A stretch of DNA of 64,000 bases. Origin: Bacteroidales bacterium (lineage in GTDB: Bacteria > Bacteroidota > Bacteroidia > Bacteroidales > WCHB1-69). Positions 28,801 to 37,221 of the stretch are shown piece by piece; position 1 is the stretch's first letter; each line of letters starts with the position of its first letter. Both the position numbers and the translations under genes were made by a program. The DNA lies in contig JAFSOZ010000008.1 in NCBI GenBank assembly GCA_017443175.1, forward strand, positions 32,049-96,048, written 5' to 3'. Below the pieces are notes generated by a model, which saw only the letters and a program-made list of their open reading frames with translations, searched no databases and was not told where the DNA came from.

Positions 28801-30145
28801 CATTGGCCAAATAACCGGACGGCGGGGTGGAAACATTGTAGGCAGAAACATCGCGATAGGCATAGAGGGAAGTGGTGCCCGAGGTCGTGTGACAATAGAA
28901 ACGGGGCTCATTGACATAGAAAGTGCCCTCATTGTACACGATAGCCACAACCACATTGCTTGTACCATCCCACTCAAAAGGGGCGTTGAAAGTGATAGTG
29001 GAAAAGGTGTCCGCCTCATCGCAACTGTACGGACCGTCATAAACCAAAGTCAAATCATCACCCGAAACCCAATCTGTGGTGGAGTTGAATGTCGTCTTCT
29101 GGATATTGGCCATATAGACCTGAATATTGTTGTAAACTCGTGGCGTGGCGTGCATGTACGGCAACCCGAGAGAAACAATGGTTCCCAGCTGGGCACCCAT
29201 CTCAGCTGCCGTGAAAATCTGCTGGGAATAAGCATAGTTGTAAAAGCTATTGAACGGAAGATTGGTGGTAGTGGTTGTTCCTGCGCCAATAGGAGTTCCA
29301 CAAGAAGGCATGGTGGTCGTGCTGAAACAAAGGGTGTCGGAACTACTGGTAGTGGAGGAACAGACGGATTCAACCCTGTAGCAGTATTGAGTCTGCGGAA
29401 CAAGGGCGGTGTCTGTATAGAAATGATCCGTGATGGGAGTGGTGTTGAGCAGGGTATTGTCACGATACACATTGAAACCGCTGATATCGAGAACATTTTG
29501 CACAAAGCATCCTGAGATAATCCAGCCAAAGCCCTCAATACCGGCAGTTGCCAACGACATCCAGTCTCCGGCATACCAAAGATTGTTCAGATTGTCATAG
29601 ACCGTGTTGGTGGCGGCGGCGGGAAATCCGCTATTACCCGCAGACGTCAGGACTTCATAGCCTATCCATATTTCTTGGGTGGAATTCACCAAAACAGGCG
29701 TATTGAGTGTTACCATGTTTTCCCCTGACACCAGAGTGGACACGTCAACAGGCGTTGTTGAAACAAGCGTGCCCTCATAGAAAATATCGTTGATACTGTC
29801 GTAACTGCCGCCCTGCCACACTTTGATCGTCAAAGTTGAAATTGTGTTTTCCCACAGCGTGAATTTCACATGAGACAGATATTTGCCACTCACCCGAATC
29901 AAGCTGTCCGGTGTGAGTCGGATAGCAGCTGTAAAAGTGTAGTCACCCAACCCGACACCAATGGACACATCACCGCCATACGAAATGGCATCTGTGGGAG
30001 TATAATTGATCAACGGAGAATGCCAAGTGAGCGTCACCTGATCCCATCGCGAGGTGGCCTGCACGTTAGAAGGCGCATCACACTGGGCTGACAGTTGCAT
30101 AACGGCAAACAAAAGTAGGCTGAGCAAGAGTAGTGTTTTTTTCAT
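22877..30145 (-). CDS. Giant multidomain Fn3/CUB adhesin-like protein with T9SS sorting domain
   Basis: 2422 aa. Signal peptide (MKKTLLLLSLLLFAVMQLSAQ), then about ten Fn3 domains alternating with two kinds of insert module. One carries FYNYxYSQQI (near residues 298, 838 and 1630) and runs about 200 residues. The other, choice-of-anchor-J-like, opens LPYxExFD (near 560, 1095, 1345 and 1882) with a conserved CW. A CUB-like domain follows at about 2140-2250 (CGGHIYDNGG; YDNLAIYDG), then a last Fn3 and the sorting domain (LYPNPTTGKFRI to KPFIKK). Expected route: Sec, then T9SS to the surface. No catalytic domain is visible, so adhesion or carbohydrate binding is the best guess. Confidence 0.9.
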   Translation of the reverse strand: MKKTLLLLSLLLFAVMQLSAQCDAPSNVQATSRWDQVTLTWHSPLINYTPTDAISYGGDVSIGVGLGDYTFTAAIRLTPDSLIRVSGKYLSHVKFTLWENTISTLTIKVWQGGSYDSINDIFYEGTLVSTTPVDVSTLVSGENMVTLNTPVLVNSTQEIWIGYEVLTSAGNSGFPAAATNTVYDNLNNLWYAGDWMSLATAGIEGFGWIISGCFVQNVLDISGFNVYRDNTLLNTTPITDHFYTDTALVPQTQYCYRVESVCSSTTSSSDTLCFSTTTMPSCGTPIGAGTTTTTNLPFNSFYNYAYSQQIFTAAEMGAQLGTIVSLGLPYMHATPRVYNNIQVYMANIQKTTFNSTTDWVSGDDLTLVYDGPYSCDEADTFSTITFNAPFEWDGTSNVVVAIVYNEGTFYVNEPRFYCHTTSGTTSLYAYRDVSAYNVSTPPSGYLANARNNIRFCFGPQPNCYAPSHLILSGIRTYSATLSWQPHTPADTLWEVVCVASGQSVNSGTPMLVHDSTCVLTGLDPNTHYDVYLRTVCSSLESSSWVNAHFRTQCEVHQTIPYVETFDNYGSGGEDTYPFCWTRSTNNITQYPYVLSSGQLYLYSYENLYSLAVSQALDLSAYPAGTLALNYLIGITNATYGRLDVGIMTDHNDISTFTLLKSYYPSDFPVVGVFQHDYITLPERYQTPVCLAFYAPAPVSSINNYVNVEDVRVDYVPTCSNPSNLTVSNITGTAATLSWTPAQYGSTGYTIQYGVAGQTPTTVTTTGSQYMLTGLTTNTTYDVKLVSNCIGGSSDTIYANFTTLNFITCLQPNPNPLNLADTTLAETSIFQLPMNTYYNYSYSQQIIPASAINSTQTSNLITGIGFYYDFTTPTYGKNNVKIYLAHRNTATFASASDWTPISEATLVYEGDMNCSQGWNVFDFDTYFSYNGTDNLVVIVDDNSGTYNSSSYVFRGRTLNTYQSLYCYNDNNNPDPADPPTGVLGYIYSDMQLFVCNQVAPLSCPEPMVYINNADDQGVTVAWISNGDETAWALQYKPEGGNNWTSAGFVTSSPYTIRNLSTDTHYDIRLCAICSATDSSAWSYTSAYVPCTPISLPYFEDFDNEAAYQMSSCWTRLYNTSMPMPSVSTSFAASGNKSLYFNCPTANTYAYGILPRFDNLVRMDHLQVQFKAYKSLTANMVEVGVMTDPADPSTFVLLGTFSPSTLNTWEAGEVITDNYEGNGRYLAFRIPRWYANSIYIDDVDVQDLPSCPHVNNINATSIEPTSAIIRWTAGSTETQWAYLYGPEGSVNPAVDTPHYCNVDQLTLNGLIPNTLYSVYVQSYCSATEQSAWLHYSFRTGCATMAQLPYMENFDSYVGTTSSSVNVLPNCWSRINNGNNHAGYPTVYSAAAHTGANCLAFFTHSSSNYADQYAILPEIDTTVLPINTLQLTLSMAARSSNYPFQVQVGIMSDPMDLTTFTPVQVLSTNSTSYIDQNVYFDIYSGAGKYIALKVAQPASNYNYGYIDDIVLSVIPDCSPVSNLTVSNEAGTSALISWEPGHYGNVTDYTLVYSVEGQNHWDTASHHITGTSYLLSNLQPTTNYNVQVITNCDSSYSNAVSQSFRTSCMAGGDVVIGNGTEHNSYLPCYSFYKFSYSQQIYTATEMGGANVLRSISFNMTNWVQNRTLSIYLMHTTEAASSSWLPAANAQLVFSGAQNMSPGWNTFEFATPFVYDGVHNLAVIVVDETGAYANGSSNTWHVHVSPSGSGASRYTFNDSNPYNINNAPTTSNGGVSDYCNDVIFGGDCDSLVTCIPPNFYVENVTTNSADIVWVSGNSETSWVMEYKKTIDSTWTPVTNLSNYSVHLSNLQPSTSYNVRMLSNCGSTVSSYRTIEFSTECGLISTLPYQESFDIYGSGINAYPHCWGKINTHPSSNMPHITEAHYSAPGSLYFYAGSSGTYNAAITPEFDASIAMNTLQVSFMYSANSSADRLVVGVISDPEDIGTFVPVDTVSPSISSATAWTEQYVYLNNYHGNGHHIAFLNAYSNASSYAYVDNLEVKLIPSCLTPREFSALTNSNSVVLSWMEAGTATTWEIEYGAEGFTHGSGTVVTTSTHPFTITGLSAITYDFYVRANCGNNDVSDWVGPIKATPGSYNLPTTGEYSVILCGGHIYDNGGPTEEYDSDCDVTLVVNPELAGQLVHLTGTFGIESDYDNLAIYDGSDINGTKLFDSDVDTTLDVISTTGPLTLYFTSDESVQYFGFDILVTCEGGPTPDTCKAPTDLTATPDLSDGSIQLDWNQQGTPDSWTISYKQIDTDPWSTVTTTTHPYTLTGMGSNVEYQVFVVANCGEQTSDESEHISFFIPGVHDYLMSTTKLYPNPTTGKFRIENSELSIQKVEVYDVYGKLMQAVEVNGNVVDLDASACAAGMYFVRIACEKGIVTKPFIKK

Positions 30146-30149
30146 AACA

Positions 30150-30164
30150 ATATGATTATCATAT
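30150..30164. promoter_or_regulatory. Palindrome ATATGAT-T-ATCATAT just before the giant gene
   Basis: Perfect 7-bp arms around a single T, ending 4 nt upstream of the start codon at 30145. It could be an operator or a leader hairpin over the ribosome-binding region. AT-rich sequence makes chance occurrence possible. Confidence 0.4.
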
Positions 30165-30232
30165 TTTTAATTATAGTTTACTGCATTTTTAGTTGTAAGT
30201 TGCAATAATAAGTTTTTTTTTAATAAATAGGA

Positions 30233-30272
30233 TTAAAAATAAAAAAAAGACCAACCCCAAAAGGTTGGTCTT
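30233..30272 (-). terminator. Intrinsic terminator for the secA/GT4 transcript
   Basis: On the minus strand a 10-bp perfect stem (AAGACCAACC / GGTTGGTCTT, 6-nt loop) is followed directly by a run of eight or more T. It lies after the GT4 gene and the stranded T9SS tail, and insulates the giant gene. Confidence 0.85.
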
Positions 30273-30300
30273 AAAACCAGCAGTAAAACCGCTATGAATT

Positions 30301-30415
30301 TTATTTTTTGATGAAGGATTTGGTCACAATTCCTTCGTCGCACATAATACGCACAAAGTACATGCCGGAAGCGGACATCTCCATGGACTCATCTCGCCCA
30401 CACCACAAACTGCCC
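30301..30415 (-). pseudogene. Stranded C-terminal end of a T9SS sorting domain
   Basis: Translated on the minus strand the segment ends ...SMEMSASGMYFVRIM, then CDEGIVTKSFIKK and a stop. This is nearly the same as the tail of the giant protein (CAAGMYFVRIACEKGIVTKPFIKK). It has no start codon or upstream coding region: the homology stops where the GT4 stop codon lies at 30416-30418. I read it as the remnant of a deleted or replaced T9SS cargo gene. The nucleotide match with 22877-22960 is also close, beginning TTATTTTTTGAT in both. Confidence 0.8.
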
Positions 30416-31525
30416 TTACATTACGTAAATATCCCTTAAAATAATTTCCTCATGTTCCCAAGTAAGCTCTTGTGCCGCTTTCAAACAGTTGTTTTTGTAT
30501 TGTTGGCAAAGCTGGGGATTGTTTTGCAAAGTGCGCACTGCCTCTGCAATGGATTCAGGAGAGATAGTTTCCGGCACCAGTCCTATTTGGTACTGGCGCA
30601 CAATACGGGCTCGCTCCGGCAGGTTGGAGACAATCTGCGGAATACCAGCCTTGATGTACTCGAATATTTTGTTGGGAAGACTGTATTGGGCGTTCGGTCC
30701 CACATCGTGGTCCATGGCCAGACCGGCATCCGCCAAAGCGGTGTATTGGAACAGCTTTTCCTGGGTCTGCCGGGGCACGATGGTCACACGGTCGCCAAGC
30801 TGCAATTCATCCACCATCCGGTGCAATTTAGGGATGATGGTACCACCGCCGATGATGAAGAGATGCGCATCGGGCAATTGCTGTATGGCCAGTATGGATT
30901 CCTCGCAGCCACGGCCCTCGTTGAGGCCGTTGCCTTGAATAATGATATTGAACTTGTCTGTTGGCATGCCCAAGTCGGCCTTGGTGCACGTGAGCGGCGG
31001 CGTGCCAGCGGGCGGGATGTTGCGCACCAGATGCGCGCGTACGCCGTACTCTTTCTCATATTGGTCCACGATGGACTGGCTCACCGTGATCACGGTTTTC
31101 AATTTCGGGAAACAAAACCGTTCAATGGCTTTCCACACTTTCAGTGCTTTGGGGTTACTGAGCACGGAAAGTTCGCCGCAGAAATACTCGTGGCTGTCAT
31201 AGACCAGTCGCTTGCGCCGGAGCCGGCTCACAAGCGTATTGGGCAACAGTGTGTCCAGATCGTTGGCGATGAACACATCACACTTTTTGAAAAGCAGATA
31301 GAAGAACAACCGGAGATTGTATTCAGCATAGAAGATCCAGTTTTTGCGAAACAGGAGTCTCATGCGGTGCGTGTGGTACGCGCGGGGGAGTAATTCCGGC
31401 GAGTCGGCATAGCAGCGGCCCACCAGCGTGACATCATAGCCGTTGCGAGTGAGAAACATAGCCACCTTGTCCACACGGGCATCCGTGTAGAGGTCGTTGG
31501 TAACCGATAGGATGGCACGCTTCAT
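30416..31525 (-). CDS. Glycosyltransferase family 4 protein
   Basis: 369 aa, GT-B fold. N-terminal Rossmann domain (RAILSVTNDLYTDARVDKVAMFL; VYDSHEYFCGEL) and a C-terminal GT4 donor-binding region with IIIQGNGLNEGRGCEESI, LFIIGGG, and the EX7E-like segment PNKIFEYIKAGIPQIVSNLPE. It most likely builds an envelope glycan; donor and acceptor are not known. Its ATG overlaps the secA stop (TAATG), so it is translated from the secA transcript, an unusual partner for secA. Confidence 0.88.
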   Translation of the reverse strand: MKRAILSVTNDLYTDARVDKVAMFLTRNGYDVTLVGRCYADSPELLPRAYHTHRMRLLFRKNWIFYAEYNLRLFFYLLFKKCDVFIANDLDTLLPNTLVSRLRRKRLVYDSHEYFCGELSVLSNPKALKVWKAIERFCFPKLKTVITVSQSIVDQYEKEYGVRAHLVRNIPPAGTPPLTCTKADLGMPTDKFNIIIQGNGLNEGRGCEESILAIQQLPDAHLFIIGGGTIIPKLHRMVDELQLGDRVTIVPRQTQEKLFQYTALADAGLAMDHDVGPNAQYSLPNKIFEYIKAGIPQIVSNLPERARIVRQYQIGLVPETISPESIAEAVRTLQNNPQLCQQYKNNCLKAAQELTWEHEEIILRDIYVM

Positions 31526-34500
31526 TATTCAGCGCTCATACGGCCATGGCAGTTCTTGTATTTCTTGCCGCTGCCGCACGGGCAGGGATCGTTACGACCC
31601 ACTTTCTTCTCCACACGGATGGGCTGGCTGCCCTTGCCGCCGGGAGCCACCTGACGACCTCCGCCAGCCACTTCCTCGCGACCGGTGGTCAGCTTCTTGG
31701 CATCCGACTGCGGCAGCTGCGCCTCGCGCACTTGCGGAGCCTCCTCCGCCATCGGGATTCTGCCCTTGTTCAGGAAACTCACAATCTCCTGGCTGATGCG
31801 CACTAACAACTGGTCAAACAGGTTGAAGGATTCAAGCTTGTAAATCAACAGCGGATCTTTCTGCTCGTAAGATGCGTTCTGCACGCTCTCCTTCAAGTCG
31901 TCCATGGCACGCAAATGCTCTTTCCATGCATTGTCAATCACGGCCAGCGTGATGCCCTTCTCAAACGACAAACCCACCTCGCGGCCCTTGGTTTCGTAGC
32001 ACTTCTTCAGCGGAGCCACGATGCTGATGTTCTTGTTGCCGTCGGTGAACGGGATGGCAATGTTCTGGAACTTGTCGCCATGCTCCAGATACACACGCTC
32101 CATCACAGGATAGGCCTGCTCACTGATCTGCTGAAGTTTGGTCTTGTAATGGTCATACACCACAGGATAGAGTTTCTCGACCAGGATATGAGGACGCTCC
32201 TGCAGGAAATATTTCTCATCAAAGGGGGATTCACAACCGAAGGTTTTGATCATGTCCATACTGAAACCCTCAAAATCCTTGGCTTCCCAGTTGTTGGTCA
32301 CCACGGTTTCGCACACATCCTCGAACATCTGGGCAATATCAATAGCCAGACGGTCGCCGAACAGGGCATTGCGACGCTTGCGGTAGATGGTGGAACGCTG
32401 CTTGTTCATCACATCGTCGTATTCCAACAAACGCTTACGAATGCCGAAGTTGTTCTCTTCCACTTTCTTCTGAGCACGCTCAATGGACTTGGAAATCATG
32501 CCGTGTTGGATGACATCGCCGTCCTGGTGGCCCATCTGGTCCATGACTCTGGCGATACGGTCGGAGCCGAACAAACGCATCAAATCGTCCTCCAGGGAAA
32601 CGAAGAACTGGGAGCTGCCGGGGTCGCCTTGACGGCCGGAACGACCGCGCAACTGGCGGTCCACACGACGGGAGTCGTGACGCTCTGTGCCAATGATGGC
32701 CAGACCGCCCTTCTCGCGCACCTCCGGTGTCAGCTTGATATCGGTACCACGACCTGCCATGTTGGTAGCGATAGTGACCGTGCCCTCCTGACCGGCTTCT
32801 GCCACAATGTCAGCCTCCTTCTTATGCAACTTGGCGTTCAACACGTTGTGCTGAATGCGGCGGCTGGTCAAGATACGGGAGAGCAATTCGGAGGTTTCCA
32901 CCGAAGTGGTACCTACCAAGACAGGTCTGCCCTCTTCGTGCAGCCGGATGATTTCGTTCACCACTGCGGCATATTTTTCACGTTTGGTCTTGTAAACCAA
33001 ATCGTTGGCATCGTCACGGATAACGGGTTTGTTGGTCGGGATCACCACCACATCCAACTTGTAGATGTTCCAGAATTCACCTGCCTCCGTTTCAGCGGTA
33101 CCGGTCATACCGGCCAGCTTCTTGTACATACGGAAGTAGTTCTGCAACGTGATGGTGGCGTAGGTTTGTGTGGCGGCTTCCACCTTGACGTTCTCCTTGG
33201 CTTCAATAGCCTGGTGCAAACCGTCGGAGTAGCGACGGCCCTCCATGATACGGCCCGTCTGCTCGTCCACAATCTTCACCTTGTTGTCGATGATGACGTA
33301 TTCCACATCTTTGGCAAACATGGTGTAAGCCTTCAACAGCTGGTGGATGGTGTGAATACGGTCGGAAGCGGCAGCGAAGTTATTGTAAATCTCCTCCTTG
33401 CGGGCAGTTTTCTCCTGCGGTGTAAGATTTTCTTTCTCCAATTCCGCAATTTCCGCACCCACATCAGGCATGATGAACATCTTGGCCTCTTCCGCATCGC
33501 GGCTGACCAACTCGATACCCTTGTCCATGATATCGACGGTGTTCAATTTTTCTTCAATGACGAAATAGAGCTCGTCGTCAATGAGATGCATGTTGCGGTT
33601 TTGATCCTGCATGAAGAAGGATTCCGTGCGCTGGAGCACCTGTTTCATACCCGGCTCGCTGAGGAATTTGATGAGCGCGTTGTTCTTGGGCAGACCGCGG
33701 TGGGCGCGCAACAACAGCATGGCACTCTCGTCCTGCGGTTTCGGGTCGGGGTTCTCGGCCAGCATCTTCTTGGCACGGGTCAGAATTTCCGATACATACA
33801 CGCGCTGGGCATCGTACAATTTTTGGACGATGGGTTTGTATTTGTCAAACTCCTGCTGGTCGCCTTTGGGCGTGGGACCGGAAATGATCAACGGCGTACG
33901 GGCATCGTCAATCAACACGGAGTCCACCTCATCCACAATGGCATAGTTGTGGGGACGTTGCACCAGCTCGCCGGTATTGCGGGCCATATTGTCACGCAGG
34001 TAGTCGAAACCGAACTCGTTGTTCGTACCGTAGGTAATGTCGGCGTTGTAAGCGCGGCGGCGCTCATCGGAGTTAGGCTCGTGCTTGTCGATGCAATCCA
34101 CGGTAAGGCCCAAAAATTCGTACAAACGGCCCATCCACTCGGAGTCACGCTTGGCAAGGTAGTCGTTCACGGTGACCACATGCACGCCTTTGCCCGGGAG
34201 GGCGTTCAGATAGACAGGAAGCGTAGCTACGAGTGTTTTACCTTCACCGGTGGCCATCTCGGCAATCTTGCCTTCGTGCAAGACGATACCGCCGATGAGC
34301 TGCACATCGTAGTGGCACATGTCCCACGTGATCATGTTGCCGCCGGCAGACCAGGTGTTGCGGTAGCGGGCAATGTCGCCGTCAATCTCGATGCCGTCGT
34401 GCGTGGCAGCCAAGTCGCGGTCCAGTTCGGTGGCCTTCACCTCGATGATTTCATTGTCCTTGAAACGGCGGGCTGCCTCTTTCATCACGGAAAAGGCCTC

Positions 34501-34827
34501 CGGAAGAATCTCGTTCAGCACATCCTGGGTGGTGTTATAGACCTTGTCTTCCAGTTTCTCCACCTCTTTGTAGAGGTCCTGCTTCTCCTCTATGGGCAGG
34601 TCATAGTTGTTGTCCAAGTAATCGCGGATTTCCGTCAGGCGGTCATCTTCTGCGGCAGTGGCCGTGCGGATTTTCTCACGGAACTCCACGGTTTTGTGAC
34701 GCAGGTCGTCGGTGGAAAGGTTTTTGATGGATTCGTAAGCTTCAAGCGCGCGGTTCAATTTGGGCTTGAGCTCTTTCATATCGCGGTCGGCCTTGGTGCC
34801 GAAAAGTTTGGTCAGAAAATTTGCCAT
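31525..34827 (-). CDS. secA: Preprotein translocase ATPase SecA
   Basis: 1100 aa, the long Bacteroidetes form. Motor ATPase that drives unfolded preproteins through SecYEG. Seen: Walker [11 protein letters not shown] and [20 protein letters not shown] in the first nucleotide-binding domain, [34 protein letters not shown] in the second, and a C-terminal zinc-binding SEC-C motif ([20 protein letters not shown]). A -7 element TACTTTTG lies at 34850-34857, 22 nt upstream. It supplies the Sec step needed by the T9SS cargo proteins of this window. Confidence 0.98.
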   Translation of the reverse strand: MANFLTKLFGTKADRDMKELKPKLNRALEAYESIKNLSTDDLRHKTVEFREKIRTATAAEDDRLTEIRDYLDNNYDLPIEEKQDLYKEVEKLEDKVYNTTQDVLNEILPEAFSVMKEAARRFKDNEIIEVKATELDRDLAATHDGIEIDGDIARYRNTWSAGGNMITWDMCHYDVQLIGGIVLHEGKIAEMATGEGKTLVATLPVYLNALPGKGVHVVTVNDYLAKRDSEWMGRLYEFLGLTVDCIDKHEPNSDERRRAYNADITYGTNNEFGFDYLRDNMARNTGELVQRPHNYAIVDEVDSVLIDDARTPLIISGPTPKGDQQEFDKYKPIVQKLYDAQRVYVSEILTRAKKMLAENPDPKPQDESAMLLLRAHRGLPKNNALIKFLSEPGMKQVLQRTESFFMQDQNRNMHLIDDELYFVIEEKLNTVDIMDKGIELVSRDAEEAKMFIMPDVGAEIAELEKENLTPQEKTARKEEIYNNFAAASDRIHTIHQLLKAYTMFAKDVEYVIIDNKVKIVDEQTGRIMEGRRYSDGLHQAIEAKENVKVEAATQTYATITLQNYFRMYKKLAGMTGTAETEAGEFWNIYKLDVVVIPTNKPVIRDDANDLVYKTKREKYAAVVNEIIRLHEEGRPVLVGTTSVETSELLSRILTSRRIQHNVLNAKLHKKEADIVAEAGQEGTVTIATNMAGRGTDIKLTPEVREKGGLAIIGTERHDSRRVDRQLRGRSGRQGDPGSSQFFVSLEDDLMRLFGSDRIARVMDQMGHQDGDVIQHGMISKSIERAQKKVEENNFGIRKRLLEYDDVMNKQRSTIYRKRRNALFGDRLAIDIAQMFEDVCETVVTNNWEAKDFEGFSMDMIKTFGCESPFDEKYFLQERPHILVEKLYPVVYDHYKTKLQQISEQAYPVMERVYLEHGDKFQNIAIPFTDGNKNISIVAPLKKCYETKGREVGLSFEKGITLAVIDNAWKEHLRAMDDLKESVQNASYEQKDPLLIYKLESFNLFDQLLVRISQEIVSFLNKGRIPMAEEAPQVREAQLPQSDAKKLTTGREEVAGGGRQVAPGGKGSQPIRVEKKVGRNDPCPCGSGKKYKNCHGRMSAE

Positions 34828-34849
34828 AAATTTTATGTTTTAAAGGCTG

Positions 34850-34857
34850 CAAAAGTA
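34850..34857 (-). promoter_or_regulatory. Bacteroidetes -7 element (TACTTTTG) for secA
   Basis: TACTTTTG on the minus strand 22 nt before the secA start. The same octamer faces the other way at 34951-34958 for the acyltransferase; both lie in a 148-nt divergent gap. Confidence 0.7.
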
Positions 34858-34950
34858 CAAAAATTGTGCCAACATTTCATTGTTCTGCCAGTGTCATAAT
34901 ACAGATAAATGATTTTATTTTAAGTGGATGATAGTGTAAATGCATTTTTG

Positions 34951-34958
34951 TACTTTTG
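34951..34958 (+). promoter_or_regulatory. Bacteroidetes -7 element (TACTTTTG) for the acyltransferase
   Basis: TACTTTTG ends 17 nt before the ATG at 34976. It rules out the in-frame ATG at 34940 as a start for this transcript. Confidence 0.65.
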
Positions 34959-34975
34959 CAACTCGTAAAACAATT

Positions 34976-36082
34976 ATGCTAGGAATACCTTACGATTCTA
35001 AACGAAATTTCGGGCTGGATTTACTAAGGGCCGTTGCTATCTTCTTTGTAGTGCACGGCCATGGTGCGCATCTTCTGGCCAGTTCACGTCTTTCGTTTCT
35101 GCTATCTGTTTCCCTTCCTGACTGCGTGGATATATTCTTTATTCTTAGCGGATATCTCATCGGATATTCTTTTCTGTCATACGCAAACAAAAACAATGGC
35201 GTGGATTTGCGCAAGACCCTGTTGTTTTACGGCCGTTCCGCCTTGCGAATACTGCCCAATTATTATTTCATTCTCGTGGTGTATTACCTCTTGGTTCAAG
35301 GGGGAATCATACACGGCAACACCCACGAATTTTCCATCTGGTATTTCATCACATTCACCCAAAATCTGTTTACACCGTTCTACAACTTCTATTGGGAATC
35401 CTGGTCGTTGCCTGTGCAATGGTGGTTCTACATTCTGTTTCCGCTCTCCCTGACAGTTTTCACCAAACGGTTCAATGCAAAACGAGCGACACTCTTTATT
35501 TGCTTTTTCTTTATCGCATTCACCCTGATGTACCGCTATTCGATTTCCGACCATCTCACCGACCGTTTCTGGCGGGATGTCTGGCTTCGTAAAACCGTGG
35601 CTTCCCGTTGCGACAATATTTACATCGGTGTGCTGGCAGCTTGGGTAAGAACATATATGCCTGACTTTTGGCAACGGCATTCTGTGAAATCCTTCGTGGT
35701 CGGCATCTTTCTGATGGTTGCCTCCATCCTCATTCCCCGTCCCTTCGGCTCAATATACAGCAACGTGTTTGCCCTCACGCTTCCGCCTATTGCCATTGCG
35801 CTCTGGTTACCGCTTCTGACCCGCATAAAGTCATTCAAGACCATCATCGGAAGCATAGTCGCCCGCATTGGAATATTGTCATACGCGATGTTCCTCACCA
35901 ATCTCATGGTTTGCCAAATCATCGATGTGAATTTCGCCGATTTTTTCAGCAGGTTGGGGGCATGGGGATACCTCATCTACTGGGCAATCGTACTTTGTGT
36001 GTCATACATTCTGTTCATGGCGATAGAGAATCCTTTCATTAAAATCAGGTCCCGACTGCAAAAAGGACAGGCAAATAGTTAG
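34976..36082 (+). CDS. Acyltransferase 3 (OafA/YrhL-like) membrane protein
   Basis: 368 aa with about ten membrane helices. N-terminal GLDLLRAVAIFFVVHGHG holds the conserved arginine and histidine of the acyltransferase-3 family, and DIFFILSGYLIGYSFL is the second family block. Members transfer acetyl or other acyl groups from the cytoplasm onto O-antigen or other surface sugars. The lack of a C-terminal SGNH domain means it is the membrane-only form. The stop overlaps the stop of the convergent threonine aldolase gene. Confidence 0.88.
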   Translation: MLGIPYDSKRNFGLDLLRAVAIFFVVHGHGAHLLASSRLSFLLSVSLPDCVDIFFILSGYLIGYSFLSYANKNNGVDLRKTLLFYGRSALRILPNYYFILVVYYLLVQGGIIHGNTHEFSIWYFITFTQNLFTPFYNFYWESWSLPVQWWFYILFPLSLTVFTKRFNAKRATLFICFFFIAFTLMYRYSISDHLTDRFWRDVWLRKTVASRCDNIYIGVLAAWVRTYMPDFWQRHSVKSFVVGIFLMVASILIPRPFGSIYSNVFALTLPPIAIALWLPLLTRIKSFKTIIGSIVARIGILSYAMFLTNLMVCQIIDVNFADFFSRLGAWGYLIYWAIVLCVSYILFMAIENPFIKIRSRLQKGQANS

Positions 36083-37086
36083 AATAATCTTACAAAATCC
36101 TTCACATCCTCCTCTGTTGTATCCCAGCTGGTCACCAAGCGGATTTCGTTTTCTTCTTCATTCCAGATGTAGAAAAACACCTTCTCCAACAATTTGTCAA
36201 TGAGCGGTTTCGGCAATTTGAGTAGCAAGATGTTGGCTTCCGTCTTTTGGGTAAATGTATCGAAACCGGCATCTTTGATGCCCTGTCGCAAGAGTTGGGC
36301 CATGCGGTTGGCGTTCTCGGCATTGCTTTTCCAGATGTTTTGCTCCAGATATGGAATCAATTGGCAGCTGATATAGCGCATCTTGGAACACAGCTGCGTA
36401 CTTTGCTTGCGGATGTATTTCAGATTCTCAGCCAATTCCGGACGAAAGGCAATGACACACTCGCACATCATCAGACCGTTCTTGGTGCACCCGAAGCTCA
36501 GGATATCGACCCCGCAATCCACGGTCATCTCCTTGAACGACTTGCCAAGGGTGATGGCAGCATTGGCCAGACGAGCGCCGTCCATGTGGAGGTACATGCC
36601 GAACTGGTGCACGTAATCGGCAATCGCCTTGACCTCCTCGCAAGTGTAAACCGTGCCCAGCTCGGTGCATTGGGAGATATAGACCACCTTGGGTTGCGAG
36701 TGGTGCTCGAAGCCCCAGTTGATGAGGCGCGGTGCGATGAGCTCGGGGGTGAGCTTGCCATCGGGCGTCTCGATCTCGCGCAACGCTGCTCCGGTCAGGA
36801 ACTCCGGAGCACCGCACTCGTCCACCGCGATGTGCGCGGTCTTGGCGCACAGAATGGAATTGTACGGCTGCACGCACGCGCGCAGGGCGACCACATTCGC
36901 CCCCGTGCCGTTGAACACGAAATAAGGCTCCGCTGATTCGCCAAAGTGCTTTTTTATCAACAGCTTGGCTTTTTCTGTATAAACATCGTCACCGTATGCG
37001 TGCTGGTGACCTTGGTTGGCCGCTTCTATGGCCTTCAAAATGTCGGGATGAATGCCCGAATGATTGTCGCTTCCGAAACTGTGCAT
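36079..37086 (-). CDS. ltaE: Low-specificity L-threonine aldolase
   Basis: 335 aa, fold-type I PLP enzyme that cleaves threonine and allo-threonine to glycine and acetaldehyde. Seen: SFGSDNHSGIHPDILKAI at the start, GDDVYTEKA, VFNGTGANVVAL, HMDGARLANA and the PLP lysine in SFGCTKNGLMMCE. Length is normal. Its start lies at the edge of the left 9-bp repeat array (37087-37215), so any promoter must lie within the array or beyond it. Confidence 0.93.
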   Translation of the reverse strand: MHSFGSDNHSGIHPDILKAIEAANQGHQHAYGDDVYTEKAKLLIKKHFGESAEPYFVFNGTGANVVALRACVQPYNSILCAKTAHIAVDECGAPEFLTGAALREIETPDGKLTPELIAPRLINWGFEHHSQPKVVYISQCTELGTVYTCEEVKAIADYVHQFGMYLHMDGARLANAAITLGKSFKEMTVDCGVDILSFGCTKNGLMMCECVIAFRPELAENLKYIRKQSTQLCSKMRYISCQLIPYLEQNIWKSNAENANRMAQLLRQGIKDAGFDTFTQKTEANILLLKLPKPLIDKLLEKVFFYIWNEEENEIRLVTSWDTTEEDVKDFVRLF

Positions 37087-37215
37087 TATAGGGTGAATTT
37101 GGTGAAGGGGGTACAGGGGGTGAAAAGGGTGAAGGGGTGAAAGGGGTAAAAGAGGTGAAAGGGATGAAAGGGATGAAATAGGTGCATGAGGTACAAGGGG
37201 TAAAATGGGTACAGG
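37087..37215. repeat. 9-bp-period array, G-rich on the plus strand
   Basis: About fourteen degenerate 9-mers of the type GGTGAAGGG, GGTACAGGG, GGTGCATGA and GGTACAAGG, running from just after the ltaE start to the end of the four-helix-bundle gene. It is inverted relative to the array at 37676-37825; for example GGTACAAGG here pairs with CCTTGTACC there. Confidence 0.85.
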
Positions 37216-37221
37216 GGAGGA

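Noticed and set aside
31915-34899. A 994-codon open frame on the plus strand
   Set aside because: It lies antisense to secA, which has full motif support. The translation is biased in composition, as expected for the shadow of a GC-biased gene, and has no domain.
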